DNA of 64,000 nt from contig VGES01000019.1 in NCBI GenBank assembly GCA_016869765.1, forward strand, positions 1 through 64,000, in the 5' to 3' direction. Below the pieces are notes generated by a model. The model had not been told where the DNA came from and searched no databases. It worked only from the letters and a program-made list of their open reading frames with translations. Shown here piece after piece: positions 18,487 to 27,512 of the stretch. The first letter of the stretch is position 1, and every line of letters starts with the position of its first letter. A program made the translations under genes and the position numbers. This DNA comes from Alphaproteobacteria bacterium. GTDB taxonomy: Bacteria > Pseudomonadota > Alphaproteobacteria > SHVP01.

Positions 18487-20172
18487 ATGGCGGCACACGA
18501 ACCCGTGAAGAGCGGGGAGGACGCGGTGGCACAGGTTGGGGAGCGGCAGGCGGTGGTCGTTCGGACCTTCGAGAGTCCGTCTTGGCCCTTCGACCATCTC
18601 GCGTTCGCGGCCATCGTCCTGATCCTCGCGATCGCCGGCGCCACGTTCGCCGACTATGGCGTGAGTTGGGACGAAGGCGAACATCAGGCTTACGGCGAAA
18701 CGGTCTTCCAGTATTACGCGACGTGGTTCGAGGAGCGGGCGGCCGTCGAGTGGAAGCCACTCTATCAGTACGGAGCGGCGTTCGACCTGACGGCGGTGCT
18801 GCTGCAGTTCGTGCTGCCCTTCGAGCCTTATCACACCCGGCACCTGCTGAACGTCCTCATTGGCGTCGTCGGGCTGTTCGGTTGTTGGCGCCTGGCCCGG
18901 CTCGTCGGTGGTCCGCGGGCCGGCCTGATCGCCGTCCTGTTGCTTGCCGCGACGCCCAATTTCTATGGCCACATGTTCAACAACCCGAAGGACATCCCCT
19001 TCGCGGTCGGCACCGTCTGGTCGCTGTATTTCATGGTGCAGTTGCTGCGCGTCCTGCCCCGCCCGCCGGGGTCGCTGGTCGTCAAGCTGGGAGTGGTGAT
19101 CGGCTTGACGCTGGGCGTTCGCATCGGCGGCCTGCTGCTGCTCGGGTATCTCGGCCTGGCGCTGGGCGGCTGGCTCCTGTTTCTCTCCCCGCGCCGGCAT
19201 CCGACCGACCTGATCCGTCATGGCGCGTTGGTCGCGGTCCGCGTCGTGGTTCCGGTGGTCGTGATCGCCTACGGGATCATGTTGGCCTATTGGCCCTGGG
19301 CGCAGCAGGAACCGTTCACCAATCCGTTGCGCGCCCTCACCGAATTTTCACACCACGCGTTTCCGTACAAAGTTCTGTTCTTCGGCGACTACATCGCCGC
19401 CGATCAGTTGCCGTGGTCCTACCTGCCGCTCCACTTCGTCCTGAAGCTGCCCGAATTGAGCGTGCTCGCGCTCCTGCTGGGTGGACCTTGGGCTGTGCTC
19501 TACTACTGGCGACGGCAACGCTGGGGCAGTCTCGCCCAGGTGTTGCCGATCGGCCTGATTCTGTTTGCCGCGCTGTTCCCGCTGCTCTACGCCATGGCCA
19601 TCAAGGCGATCGTATTCAATGGCATGCGGCATTTCCTGTTCGTCGTGCCGCCCCTGTGCATGATCGCGGCCCTGACCATCGATGGCGCGCTCGATCGGCT
19701 GAAGCAGGTGCGCTGGCGCGGCGCCATCGGCACGGCGGTCGCCGCCTACGTCGCTTGGCACGTGCAGACGATGGTGGCGCTTCACCCCTACCAATACGTC
19801 TACTACAACGAATTCGTCGGTGGCCTCGATGGGGCGGTGGGTGAACTCGAGACCGACTATTGGGCGAACACCTACGCCGAAGCGGTCGAGGAACTGGTGG
19901 GCTACCTGTCGGCGGCTTACGGCGAAAACTTCGAAAAGCGGAAGTTCCGCATTGCCGTGTGCGGACCACCGACATCGGCAACGGCCAATTTTCCGAACAA
20001 CTTCGAGTGGGTCAAAGATGTTGGCGAAGCGGATTACTTCATCGCCTTCACCAAGGACAACTGTAACGAGTTGATCGAGGGTCGCGATGTCGTCCGGGTC
20101 GAGCGTTTGGACGTGGTCCTTGCCGTGGTCAAGGACTGCAAGGTCGCGCGCCACGCCCTGATTCCGCAGTAG
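18487..20172 (+). CDS. Polytopic GT-C type glycosyltransferase (ArnT/PMT-like)
   Basis: A 561-residue membrane protein with an N-terminal cytosolic tail of about 35 residues, then some ten hydrophobic helices. The first extracytoplasmic loop carries VSWDEGEH (Asp62-Glu63), the acidic motif of GT-C transferases that use polyprenyl-phosphate sugars. It also has a Asn-rich loop NFYGHMFNNPKD and a soluble C-terminal domain of about 130 residues. It would transfer a sugar to a lipid or glycan on the periplasmic face. The methyltransferase gene begins eight bases after its stop, and a GT2 of the polyprenyl-phosphate sugar synthase type follows, which could make its donor. Acceptor unknown. Confidence 0.8.
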   Translation: MAAHEPVKSGEDAVAQVGERQAVVVRTFESPSWPFDHLAFAAIVLILAIAGATFADYGVSWDEGEHQAYGETVFQYYATWFEERAAVEWKPLYQYGAAFDLTAVLLQFVLPFEPYHTRHLLNVLIGVVGLFGCWRLARLVGGPRAGLIAVLLLAATPNFYGHMFNNPKDIPFAVGTVWSLYFMVQLLRVLPRPPGSLVVKLGVVIGLTLGVRIGGLLLLGYLGLALGGWLLFLSPRRHPTDLIRHGALVAVRVVVPVVVIAYGIMLAYWPWAQQEPFTNPLRALTEFSHHAFPYKVLFFGDYIAADQLPWSYLPLHFVLKLPELSVLALLLGGPWAVLYYWRRQRWGSLAQVLPIGLILFAALFPLLYAMAIKAIVFNGMRHFLFVVPPLCMIAALTIDGALDRLKQVRWRGAIGTAVAAYVAWHVQTMVALHPYQYVYYNEFVGGLDGAVGELETDYWANTYAEAVEELVGYLSAAYGENFEKRKFRIAVCGPPTSATANFPNNFEWVKDVGEADYFIAFTKDNCNELIEGRDVVRVERLDVVLAVVKDCKVARHALIPQ

Positions 20173-20180
20173 GCCGGGTC

Positions 20181-20903
20181 ATGCAGGCCTCGGAGTACGC
20201 GCGGATGCACGCGGTCGAAGACCGCATGTGGTGGTACCGTGGACTACACCGCATCCTCTTGGCGTCGCTGAGTGGTCCGTCACTGCATCGGGTGCTGGAC
20301 GCCGGGTGTGGCACTGGCGGGCTGTTGCGCCGGCTCCGGGAGTATCGGCCGGAATTGGCCGCGGTCGGCCTGGATGCCGATGCCACCGCCGCTGGGCTCG
20401 CCAGCGCCAAGGCAGGTCGACCGGTGACGGCGGCATCGATCAACGCATTGCCGTTTCCGGCCGAGTCCTTCGATGCCGTGGTGAGCGCGGACGTCCTCAG
20501 CCACGACCTCGTCGACCTCGACGCTGCGTTGGCCGAGATCCATCGCTGCCTCCGACCGCGCGGGCGCGTCGTTCTCAACCTGCCGGCCTACCGTTGGATG
20601 CTGTCGGCGCACGATCACGTCACGCACCAGTCGCGGCGCTTCACGGCGGCTGACGCGGTCGCCATGCTGCGGGCCGCGGGGTTCCGGGACATACGCAGTG
20701 GCTACTGGAACACGATCCTGTTCCCCATGATGGTCCTCCGCCGCAAGCTGTTCCCACCCAGGAACGGGAGCGACGTTGCCCTGTTCCCGGGCCCGATAGA
20801 CTGGTTGTTCTCCCGTATCGTGCTTGCCGAAGCTGCGCTGATCCGGATCGGGGTGCGGTGGCCCTTCGGGGGATCCGTCCTGGTGATCGGGGTCAAGCCG
20901 TGA
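20181..20903 (+). CDS. Class I SAM-dependent methyltransferase
   Basis: A 240-residue methyltransferase with the SAM-binding motif VLDAGCGTGGLLRRL (about 38-52), the acidic motif II (GLDADATAA) and a motif IV region SADVLSHDLVDLDAAL. The sequence opens with HAVEDRMWWYRGLHR, a start common in methyltransferases of glycan clusters (Methyltransf_11 type). The C-terminal half has a hydrophobic patch (YWNTILFPMMVLRR) that may touch the membrane. It lies between the GT-C and GT2 genes, and its TGA overlaps the next GTG start as GTGA. Substrate is probably a lipid-linked sugar or polyprenyl intermediate; this is inferred from context. Confidence 0.82.
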   Translation: MQASEYARMHAVEDRMWWYRGLHRILLASLSGPSLHRVLDAGCGTGGLLRRLREYRPELAAVGLDADATAAGLASAKAGRPVTAASINALPFPAESFDAVVSADVLSHDLVDLDAALAEIHRCLRPRGRVVLNLPAYRWMLSAHDHVTHQSRRFTAADAVAMLRAAGFRDIRSGYWNTILFPMMVLRRKLFPPRNGSDVALFPGPIDWLFSRIVLAEAALIRIGVRWPFGGSVLVIGVKP

Positions 20904-21868
20904 GCCGTCCGTTCGGGCTGTCGATCGTGATTCCGGTCTACAACGGAGCAGGCTCGATCGGTCGACTGGTGCAGGCCCTCGAAGGCCTCACCGTCGTCGG
21001 CGGCCACGAGATCGTGCTGGTCGTCGACGGAAGCCCCGACAACAGCGACGAGGTTTGTCGGCGCCTAGCCGCCGCAAGCCCGTTGCCGATCACCGTGATC
21101 AATCACGCACGCAACTACGGGGAACACAACGCCGTCATGACCGGCCTGCGTCACGCGCGCGGCGACTACATCATCAACATGGATGACGACCTGCAGAACC
21201 CGCCGAGCGAAGTGGTCAAGCTCTACGACCACGCGCGGCAGAGCGGGAAGGACGTCGTCTACACCTACTATCAGAAGAAGGAACACGCAGCGTGGCGCAA
21301 CCTCGGCAGTCGCTTCGCCAACTGGGTGGCCGACGTCTTGCTCGACAAGCCCAAGGGCCTCTACATGTCGAGCTTCCGCTGCATGAGCGCGTTCGTCGCC
21401 GAGCAGGTCACGCGTTATAGCGGCCCCTTTCCCCACATCGACGGCCTCATCTTCCAGGTGACCAATTCGATCGATCGGATCGAGGTCGATCATCTGCCGC
21501 GCGCCGACGGTCGCAGCAACTACACGCTGCGCCGGCTGATCAACCTCTGGCTCAGCATTCTGCTCAACTTCTCCGGCGTACCGTTGCGGCTGGCGACGGT
21601 GGTCGGTGTCGCCTTGGGATTTGTCGGGCTGATCGGCCTGTTCGCGGTCCTGGTCGAGGTCGTGTTCTACGGCACGCCCGAGGGTTGGGCCTCGCTCATG
21701 GTGGTCGTGCTGTTTGTCGCCGGGATTCAACTCGTGCTGCTGGGCCTGATCGGCGAGTACCTGGGGCGCTTGTTTCTCACGGCCAACAACAAACCGCAGT
21801 CCGTCGTGCGCTCCGTCGTTCGCCGTGAGGATCTGCGCGACCGCCCGTCGCAGCGCGTCAACGGCTAG
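20900..21868 (+). CDS. GT2 family glycosyltransferase with C-terminal membrane helices (ArnC/GtrB-like)
   Basis: A 322-residue GT-A transferase with LSIVIPVYNGAGSI at the N-terminus, VLVVDGSPDNS for nucleotide binding, NMDDDLQNPP as the DXD-type metal site and two hydrophobic helices near the C-terminus (about 225-290). This is the architecture of polyprenyl-phosphate sugar synthases such as ArnC and GtrB. It would charge undecaprenyl phosphate on the cytoplasmic side and could feed the GT-C enzyme encoded two genes upstream. The start is GTG 20900 in a GTGA overlap with the methyltransferase; a longer in-frame form would begin inside that gene. Its 3' end overlaps the convergent DegT gene by 11 bases. 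Confidence 0.85.
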   Translation: MSRPFGLSIVIPVYNGAGSIGRLVQALEGLTVVGGHEIVLVVDGSPDNSDEVCRRLAAASPLPITVINHARNYGEHNAVMTGLRHARGDYIINMDDDLQNPPSEVVKLYDHARQSGKDVVYTYYQKKEHAAWRNLGSRFANWVADVLLDKPKGLYMSSFRCMSAFVAEQVTRYSGPFPHIDGLIFQVTNSIDRIEVDHLPRADGRSNYTLRRLINLWLSILLNFSGVPLRLATVVGVALGFVGLIGLFAVLVEVVFYGTPEGWASLMVVVLFVAGIQLVLLGLIGEYLGRLFLTANNKPQSVVRSVVRREDLRDRPSQRVNG

Positions 21869-22979
21869 GGCCGGCCGCGTGAACCGCGGCGATCACCTGT
21901 TTCACCGCGTCGCCCGGAAGTTGCGGATACATCGGCAAACTCAGAACCTGTTTCGCCAGCGGCTCGGTATGGCGCATCGCGGCTGGGCCCACGGCAATGC
22001 GGCCAGCGTAGGCCGGCTGGCGATGAACGGGCACGGGATAGTGCACGGCGGTGCCGATCCCGGCTGCCGCAAGTGCGGCGCGCAGGGACTCGCGACGCTC
22101 TGCTCGCACGACGTACTGGTGGAAGACGTGGGAGACTCCGGCGCGACGGGCTGGCGTCGCGAGCGGCGTCCCAGCCAGGCCAGCGTCATAGTGCGCCGCC
22201 AGGGCCTGACGACGTTGATTGTCGCGGGGTAGCGTCGCCAGTTTCACCCGCAGGATCGCCGCCTGGAGCTCGTCCAGTCGGCTGTTCTGGCCGGCCGTCG
22301 CGCTGACGTAGCGCTCACGCCAACCATATTCGCGGAGCTCCACGACGCGGCGCGCGAGCGCCTCGTCGTTGGTGATCACGGCGCCCCCATCGCCGAAGGC
22401 CCCGAGGTTCTTCGTCGGGTAGAAGCTGAAGCAGCCAACGTCGCCCAACGTTCCGACGGTGCGGCCGCCGATGGTCGCACCATGGGCCTGGGCGCAGTCC
22501 TCGATCACCCTGAGGCCGTAGTCGCGCGCGAACCCGAGGAGGTCGTCGATCCGTGCCGGGTGTCCATAGAGATGGACGGGAACGATCGCCTTGATCCGGG
22601 CTCCACGCTTGAGAACATCGGCGAGCTCGGCAACGTCGAGCGTGAAATCGACGGGGTCGACATCGAGCAACAGCGGGTGCGCGCCCACGAGCTCGATGGC
22701 CGCCACGGTCGCGACGGCCGTATGGGCGACGGTGGCCACCGTGTCGCCGGGACCGACATCCAACGCCCGCAATGCCAGCACCAGGGCGTCGGTCCCGCTG
22801 CCGACGCCGACGGCATGGCGCGCGCCGTTGAAGGCCGCGAACTCCTGCTCGAACCGTTTCACCTCGTCGCCCAGGATATAGCGGCCGGATTCGAGCGCGA
22901 CCTGGATGGCACGATCGATCGCACCCCGATGTTCGAGGTAACTGGCGCGCGGGTCGGTTTGGGGGATCGTGATCGGCAT
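21858..22979 (-). CDS. DegT/DnrJ/EryC1/StrS family sugar aminotransferase
   Basis: A 373-residue PLP-dependent aminotransferase for nucleotide-linked keto sugars. The PLP lysine is K190 in CFSFYPTKNLGAFGDGGA. The PLP-stacking and Asp positions lie in VIEDCAQAHGA (Asp161), and GVGSGTDALVLAL is the family's N-terminal phosphate motif. It resembles QdtB/FdtB-type 3-aminotransferases. The start ATG 22979 (MPITIPQTDP) was preferred over an upstream codon because it lies two bases after the epimerase stop and matches family length. The partner keto-sugar enzyme may be the adjacent epimerase; the exact sugar is not evident. Confidence 0.88.
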   Translation of the reverse strand: MPITIPQTDPRASYLEHRGAIDRAIQVALESGRYILGDEVKRFEQEFAAFNGARHAVGVGSGTDALVLALRALDVGPGDTVATVAHTAVATVAAIELVGAHPLLLDVDPVDFTLDVAELADVLKRGARIKAIVPVHLYGHPARIDDLLGFARDYGLRVIEDCAQAHGATIGGRTVGTLGDVGCFSFYPTKNLGAFGDGGAVITNDEALARRVVELREYGWRERYVSATAGQNSRLDELQAAILRVKLATLPRDNQRRQALAAHYDAGLAGTPLATPARRAGVSHVFHQYVVRAERRESLRAALAAAGIGTAVHYPVPVHRQPAYAGRIAVGPAAMRHTEPLAKQVLSLPMYPQLPGDAVKQVIAAVHAAGPSR

Positions 22980-22981
22980 CG

Positions 22982-23977
22982 CTAAACGTAGTGGCGCCAC
23001 GCCTCGCGGTAATAGACGATCGTGCGACGCAGCCCCTCGTTCAGGGGGACCGCCGGGGCCCAGCCCGTGGTGCGGCGGAACAGGCGGTCATCGGCGTAAT
23101 AGTCGCCGATGTCGATACGTTTGCGATCCGCCGGAAAGGCCTTCACCTCGAACGATCCGCCGGAGAGCTGCGCCAAGAGGCGGCCGACCTCGGCCAGGCT
23201 GAGCGGCGGGTCACCACCGATGTTGAATACCTGGCCGTCGGTCTCGGGCAAGGTGGCGGCGAGCAGGAGCGCCTGAACGGCGTCGTCGACGTAGGTAAAA
23301 TCGCGCAGCTGTTCGCCGCCCCAGACCTCGAACGGGCGCCCTTCGAGCACGGCCCGGATCCACACGCCGAGGAACGTCTGGCGCGCGTCCTTGATGCGCA
23401 TGCGCGGACCGTAGGTGTTGGTCAGGCGGAGTGCGGTGGCTCGCAGGCCGTACACGTTGTTGTAGAGAATGTGGTACCACTCGCCCGCCATCTTGTTGAT
23501 GCCGTTGACGTCGGTTGGTCGCAACGGATGTTTCTCATCGGCCGGCAGGTAGTCCGGCTTGCCGTAGATCTGGCGCGTCGAAGCGAACACGATCTTGGCC
23601 TTCGGCGCGTGCTGGCGGCAGGCCTCGAGCAGGCTGAGCTGGGCGGCGCAGTTGATCTCGAGGTCGACCTGCGGATTGGTCATCGAATCGAGGTGGCTGG
23701 TCTGCCCGGCCAGATTGAAGATCACGTCGAGGTCGCGCAGCAGGTAGGGCAGGGCGTGGCGGTCACGGATATCGGAGATGTTGACCCGCACGCGGCTCTC
23801 GATTCCGGCGATGTTGTGAGGATTTCCGCCGTATTCCGGCACCAGGGAATCGATCAGCGTCACCTCGGCGCCGAGCGCGACCAAACGGTGCGCGAGGGTC
23901 GAACCGATGAACCCGAGCCCGCCCGTGATCAACGTGCGCCGGCCGGCGAGCCCAGCCGGGCCCTGCGTGGGGACCAT
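22982..23977 (-). CDS. NAD-dependent epimerase/dehydratase (extended SDR) with altered active-site Tyr
   Basis: A 331-residue extended SDR with the Rossmann motif ITGGLGFIGS (about 17-26), VIFNLAGQTSHLDS and FASTRQIYG for the catalytic Thr/Ser region. The catalytic YxxxK would align with NGINK (158-162), so Asn158 stands where Tyr is expected while Lys162 is kept. Substrate-binding segments RLTNTYGPRMR and LRDFTYVDDAV are typical of nucleotide-sugar epimerases. It precedes the DegT aminotransferase gene by two bases and follows lysR by 12 bases. It may act on a UDP- or dTDP-sugar, but the Tyr change means epimerase activity should not be assumed. Confidence 0.82.
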   Translation of the reverse strand: MVPTQGPAGLAGRRTLITGGLGFIGSTLAHRLVALGAEVTLIDSLVPEYGGNPHNIAGIESRVRVNISDIRDRHALPYLLRDLDVIFNLAGQTSHLDSMTNPQVDLEINCAAQLSLLEACRQHAPKAKIVFASTRQIYGKPDYLPADEKHPLRPTDVNGINKMAGEWYHILYNNVYGLRATALRLTNTYGPRMRIKDARQTFLGVWIRAVLEGRPFEVWGGEQLRDFTYVDDAVQALLLAATLPETDGQVFNIGGDPPLSLAEVGRLLAQLSGGSFEVKAFPADRKRIDIGDYYADDRLFRRTTGWAPAVPLNEGLRRTIVYYREAWRHYV

Positions 23978-23989
23978 GGTCGGGCGCTC

Positions 23990-24892
23990 CTAGAACCGCC
24001 AGGCCGAAACTTTGGCCAGCAAAAAGTCCCGGAACGCCGCGATCTTCTTCGAATCGCGGAGCTCGTCCGGATAGACGAAATAGGCGTCGAACGACGGCCC
24101 GGAAATCTCGGGGATCACCTGCACCACCCTCGGATTGCTCTGTACGGTGTAGTCCGGCAATGCGGCAATTCCGAGGCCGCTTTCGACCGCCATCAACTGA
24201 CCGTGGACGTTGTTGACGTTGAGGACCGGGCGAATCTGCACCCCGGCGCGCTCCCCGATCTCGATCAGCCAGTTGACCTCGGGAACCGGTGAGTACGCAT
24301 CGTCGCCGTAAGCGATGATGCGATGGTGCGCGAGGTCGCGGACATCGGTGGGGCTCCCGTGCCGGCGCAGGTACTCCGACGAGGCATAGAGGTGGTTGTG
24401 TACCGTCAGGAGTTTTCGCTGCACCAGATCGCGCTGCGTCGAAGGACGCAGCCGGATCGCAATGTCAGCCTCGCCCATCGATAGGTCGAGGACGCGGTCC
24501 TCGAGCACGAGATCGACCGTGAGGTCGGGATAGAGCGCCAGGAACTCGCCGATCCGTGGCGTCAGCCACGTCGAGCCGAGGCCCACGGTGGTCGTGATCT
24601 TGAGCGACCCGGAAGGTTTCTGCCGCGTCTCGCCGAGCACGGCTTCGGCCATCGCGAGTTTGGCCGACACTTCGTGCGCCGTCCGGTACAGCGTTTCGCC
24701 TTGCTCGGTCAGTTTCAGGCCGCGGGCATGGCGGTGGAACAGCGGCACGCCCAGTTCGTCCTCGAGCGCGCTCACCTGCCGGCTGATCGCCGATTGGCTC
24801 AGGCTCAGCATCTCGCCCGCGCGCGTAAAGCTCCCGGCATCGGCCGCGGCGTGGAAGATCTTGAGCTTGTTCCAATCGATGGCCGAGGTCAT
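23990..24892 (-). CDS. LysR-family transcriptional regulator
   Basis: A 300-residue LysR-type regulator. The winged helix-turn-helix spans about residues 8-68 (LKIFHAAADAGSFTRAGEML, then SQSAISRQVSALEDELG). A periplasmic-binding-like effector domain follows, with GSLKITTTVGLGSTWL as the first strand of the sensing domain. It is cotranscribed with trxB (gap four bases) and with the downstream epimerase (gap 12 bases) rather than divergent from a target, which is less usual for LysR proteins. trxB-lysR neighbours recur in alphaproteobacteria from memory. The effector is not predictable; a thiol or redox link is only suggested by position. Confidence 0.9.
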   Translation of the reverse strand: MTSAIDWNKLKIFHAAADAGSFTRAGEMLSLSQSAISRQVSALEDELGVPLFHRHARGLKLTEQGETLYRTAHEVSAKLAMAEAVLGETRQKPSGSLKITTTVGLGSTWLTPRIGEFLALYPDLTVDLVLEDRVLDLSMGEADIAIRLRPSTQRDLVQRKLLTVHNHLYASSEYLRRHGSPTDVRDLAHHRIIAYGDDAYSPVPEVNWLIEIGERAGVQIRPVLNVNNVHGQLMAVESGLGIAALPDYTVQSNPRVVQVIPEISGPSFDAYFVYPDELRDSKKIAAFRDFLLAKVSAWRF

Positions 24893-24896
24893 CGCG

Positions 24897-25862
24897 TCAC
24901 TCGGCGGCTTGAGCGGCGAGCGGTTGCGCTGCCAGCCATTTCTCGGCCTCGAGCGCGGCCATGCAGCCGGTGCCGGCGGCAGTCACGGCTTGGCGGAAAA
25001 TCTTGTCCTGGACGTCGCCCGCCGCGAACACGCCCGGGACGTTGGTGCGCGTCGAACCCGGCTTGGTCGCGATATACCCGTCCTGGTCGACATCGACCTG
25101 GTCGCGAAACAGTTCGGTGTTCGGGGTATGGCCGATCGCCACGAACACGCCGTCGGTCGCAAGCTCGCTGTTCGCCCCCGTCTTGGTGTTGCGCAGGCGA
25201 ACACCCGTCACGGCCTTCGGCGAACCCGAGCCGAGAACCTCTTCGACCGCCGCGTTCCACACCACCGCGATCTTGGGATTCTTGAACAGACGCTCCTGAC
25301 CGATTTTCTCGGCCCGAAGCGAGTCGCGGCGGTGAACCAGAGTGACCTTGCTGGCGTGATGGGTCAGGTAGAGCGCTTCCTCGACGGCCGTGTTACCGCC
25401 GCCGACGACCACGACCTGCTTGCCGCGGAAGAAAAATCCGTCGCAGGTGGCGCAGGCGGAGACGCCGGCGCCCTTGAACGCATCCTCGCTCGGGAGCCCG
25501 AGCCACCGGGCCTGCGCCCCGGTCGCGACGATCAGGGCCTCGCCGGCGTAGGTGTCTCCCGAATCGCCGATGCAGCGAAATGGCGTCCGTGACAGGTCGA
25601 CCGAGGTGATGAGGTCGTTGTGCATGACCGTGCCAACGTGCTCGGCCTGCTTCTGCATCTGCTCCATCAGCCAGGGGCCCTGCACCACCTCGGCGAACCC
25701 GGGATAGTTCTCGACATCCGAGGTGATGGTCATCTGACCACCGGGTTGCATGCCATGCACGAGGATCGGCTTGAGCCCGGCTCGGGCCGCATAGATCGCG
25801 GCGGTCAGCCCGGCCGGGCCGGAGCCGAGGATGAGGACTTTGCTGCGGTGATTCTTGGACAT
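24897..25862 (-). CDS. trxB: Thioredoxin-disulfide reductase
   Basis: A 321-residue low-molecular-weight thioredoxin reductase that passes electrons from NADPH through FAD and a redox disulfide to thioredoxin. The FAD motif is ILGSGPAGLTAA (about 11-22) and the active-site pair is CATC (Cys137, Cys140). The NADPH motif VVGGGNTAVEEA follows, and the C-terminal FAD motif is GVFAAGDVQD. The start is ATG 25862 (MSKNHRSK), preceded by AGG; a 12-residue longer form starting at 25898 lacks a ribosome binding site. It appears to be the first gene of the trxB-lysR-epimerase-degT string, with a 113-base gap after the ELM1-like gene. Confidence 0.96.
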   Translation of the reverse strand: MSKNHRSKVLILGSGPAGLTAAIYAARAGLKPILVHGMQPGGQMTITSDVENYPGFAEVVQGPWLMEQMQKQAEHVGTVMHNDLITSVDLSRTPFRCIGDSGDTYAGEALIVATGAQARWLGLPSEDAFKGAGVSACATCDGFFFRGKQVVVVGGGNTAVEEALYLTHHASKVTLVHRRDSLRAEKIGQERLFKNPKIAVVWNAAVEEVLGSGSPKAVTGVRLRNTKTGANSELATDGVFVAIGHTPNTELFRDQVDVDQDGYIATKPGSTRTNVPGVFAAGDVQDKIFRQAVTAAGTGCMAALEAEKWLAAQPLAAQAAE

Positions 25863-25975
25863 GACGACCTGACCGGCGGAGCTATGTGTTGTTTGCATTG
25901 GTGGAGGCGCCGCCCCCCAACAATGGGGATGGCTGGGCTCCTATGCAAGCGGCGCACAGGACCCCTGCGGGATTT

Positions 25976-26950
25976 TCAATCCGGTGTTGCGCCCGCGAGG
26001 TCGAGGCGGCGGCGGACTTCGGCGGCAGCCATGGCGGTGTCGTCGAGGGGCTCGTACTGCCACCGCTCGAGGCGGCCATCGAAGGCGCGCGTAACACCAT
26101 CTGTCCGCAACCGGTCATGGAACTCGTTCAATTTCGCCGATCCACCACTCAACGGCATGACGTAGACCGGCTTACCCGTACTGGCCGCCTCCGAGGTCAT
26201 CGACACCGAGTCAGCCGTTACGACAATGGCATCGGCTAGTGCGAGAAAACCGAAGTAGGGGTTCTCTCCCTCGCCGTCCCAGAAGTACGTGTGGTCGCCG
26301 CGCAGCGCGTTGCGCAGCAAGGCGGTGTTGGTGGTACCGGTGCGCCGCGACGCGGTGATCGCCAGCCCTGCGCCGTGTTCGCGTGCCACCTGCTGCAAGC
26401 GGGTGGTCAGGGCCAGGGTGTCCTGCTCGGTCATCTCATAATGCACGGAGTTGCCTCCGATGAGGACGGCAACAAGTGGTCGCGGCAGTGGCGCAAGTAA
26501 GTTGCGGAACCGGGCTGCGGCCTCTGCCAAACGCGTGGGCGTAACACGGTGGGGCGCCCCCCGGGTACTGAGCACGTTTGGACCCGTGACATGGTCGTGT
26601 CGTGGTGGGACGACGAGATCGAAATGACGGGGCGCGATCCGAGGGTTCTGGACTTGCACGACGAACGCGCCGCGGCGGCGCAACGCCAAAGCGACCCCGA
26701 TGCTCTGGCGCCCACCGGCCACGACGAGCCTGGGCCATGGCGCCTCGAGTTGGTCGGCGCGGCCGTCGACCAGGGTCGAGAGCGCGGCGTCGGCGGCTGG
26801 GATCCAAACCCCCACCGGGAGCCAGCGCCACGGGGTGCGCGTGTGGAGCCGCTTTATGGTGAACGGAAGGCCGATGGCCTCGGCCAAACCCAAACACTGG
26901 TTCTCGGTGCCCGCTTTACCGTCACTCACCACCCACGCTTGGTCACCCAT
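25976..26950 (-). CDS. ELM1/DUF1022-like protein
   Basis: A 324-residue member of the family named after plant ELM1 (mitochondrial fission protein), widespread in alphaproteobacteria. Characteristic segments are WVVSDGKAGTENQ at the start, VVAGGRQSIGVAL, AVLIGGNSVHYEM and the C-terminal ADAIVVTADSVSMTSEA with GKPVYVMPL. The fold resembles a GT-B glycosyltransferase, and the bacterial role is unknown. It shares a 76-base divergent promoter region with the Lrp/AsnC gene; a perfect TATAAT on the minus strand (26991-26986) gives a start near 26980 and a leader of about 30 bases. Confidence 0.85.
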   Translation of the reverse strand: MGDQAWVVSDGKAGTENQCLGLAEAIGLPFTIKRLHTRTPWRWLPVGVWIPAADAALSTLVDGRADQLEAPWPRLVVAGGRQSIGVALALRRRGAFVVQVQNPRIAPRHFDLVVPPRHDHVTGPNVLSTRGAPHRVTPTRLAEAAARFRNLLAPLPRPLVAVLIGGNSVHYEMTEQDTLALTTRLQQVAREHGAGLAITASRRTGTTNTALLRNALRGDHTYFWDGEGENPYFGFLALADAIVVTADSVSMTSEAASTGKPVYVMPLSGGSAKLNEFHDRLRTDGVTRAFDGRLERWQYEPLDDTAMAAAEVRRRLDLAGATPD

Positions 26951-27026
26951 TCAATCGCAACTTTGTTTCGTTTGCGCGAAAGATAATTATAGTCGGTGCA
27001 CCGCGAGTCCGACGGAGGATGCTAGC
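26951..27026. promoter_or_regulatory. Divergent promoter region with inverted repeat (ELM1-like / lrp)
   Basis: This AT-rich 76-base gap serves two divergent genes. Minus strand: TATAAT at 26991-26986, no good -35. Plus strand: TTGTTT at 26963-26968 and TTATAG at 26987-26992 with an 18-base spacer. An inverted repeat TTTCG-N6-CGAAA at 26966-26981 overlaps both and is a plausible operator, perhaps for the adjacent Lrp/AsnC protein, which often autoregulates. GGAGG at 27015-27019 is the ribosome site of the plus gene. Confidence 0.5.
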
Positions 27027-27512
27027 ATGGTGCGCGAAAAACTCGACGAGATCGATCGACAGATTCTCCGCGACCTCCAGGAGGATGGACGAATGACCAA
27101 CGTCGATCTCGCCCGGCGTGCGGGGATTTCGGCGCCTCCATGTCTGCGCCGGATGCGCGCCCTCGAGAAGGCTGGCTACGTCCGTGGGTATCACGCCGAA
27201 CTCGACGCCAAAGCGCTGGGGTTCGACGTGACCGTGTTTGCCCTGGTGGGGCTGCACTCGCAGGCCGAATCCGATCTCGTGGCCTTCGAACAGCGCGTCG
27301 CGGCATGGCCGTTGGTGCGCCAGTGTTACATGCTCGCGGGCGAGGTCGACTTCATGCTGAAGATCGTCGCCCGTGATTGGGACGAATACCAGGCGTTCTT
27401 GACCAAGGAACTCACCGCCGCGCCCAACGTCGCGCACGTCAAGAGTTCGCTCGCCATCCGCACCAGCAAGAACCAGCCCGGCGTGCCGCTCGATCTGGTC
27501 GAGCGCGGCTGA
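27027..27512 (+). CDS. Lrp/AsnC-family transcriptional regulator
   Basis: A 161-residue regulator with an N-terminal helix-turn-helix ([18 protein letters not shown], then [22 protein letters not shown]) and a C-terminal RAM ligand-sensing domain ([18 protein letters not shown]). The start ATG 27027 fits the family and has GAGG upstream; longer in-frame forms run into the divergent gene. It overlaps the next gene by one base (TGATG). Family members sense amino acids and bind DNA as octamers or dimers; the ligand here cannot be predicted. The inverted repeat in the promoter region is a candidate binding site. Confidence 0.92.
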   Translation: MVREKLDEIDRQILRDLQEDGRMTNVDLARRAGISAPPCLRRMRALEKAGYVRGYHAELDAKALGFDVTVFALVGLHSQAESDLVAFEQRVAAWPLVRQCYMLAGEVDFMLKIVARDWDEYQAFLTKELTAAPNVAHVKSSLAIRTSKNQPGVPLDLVERG

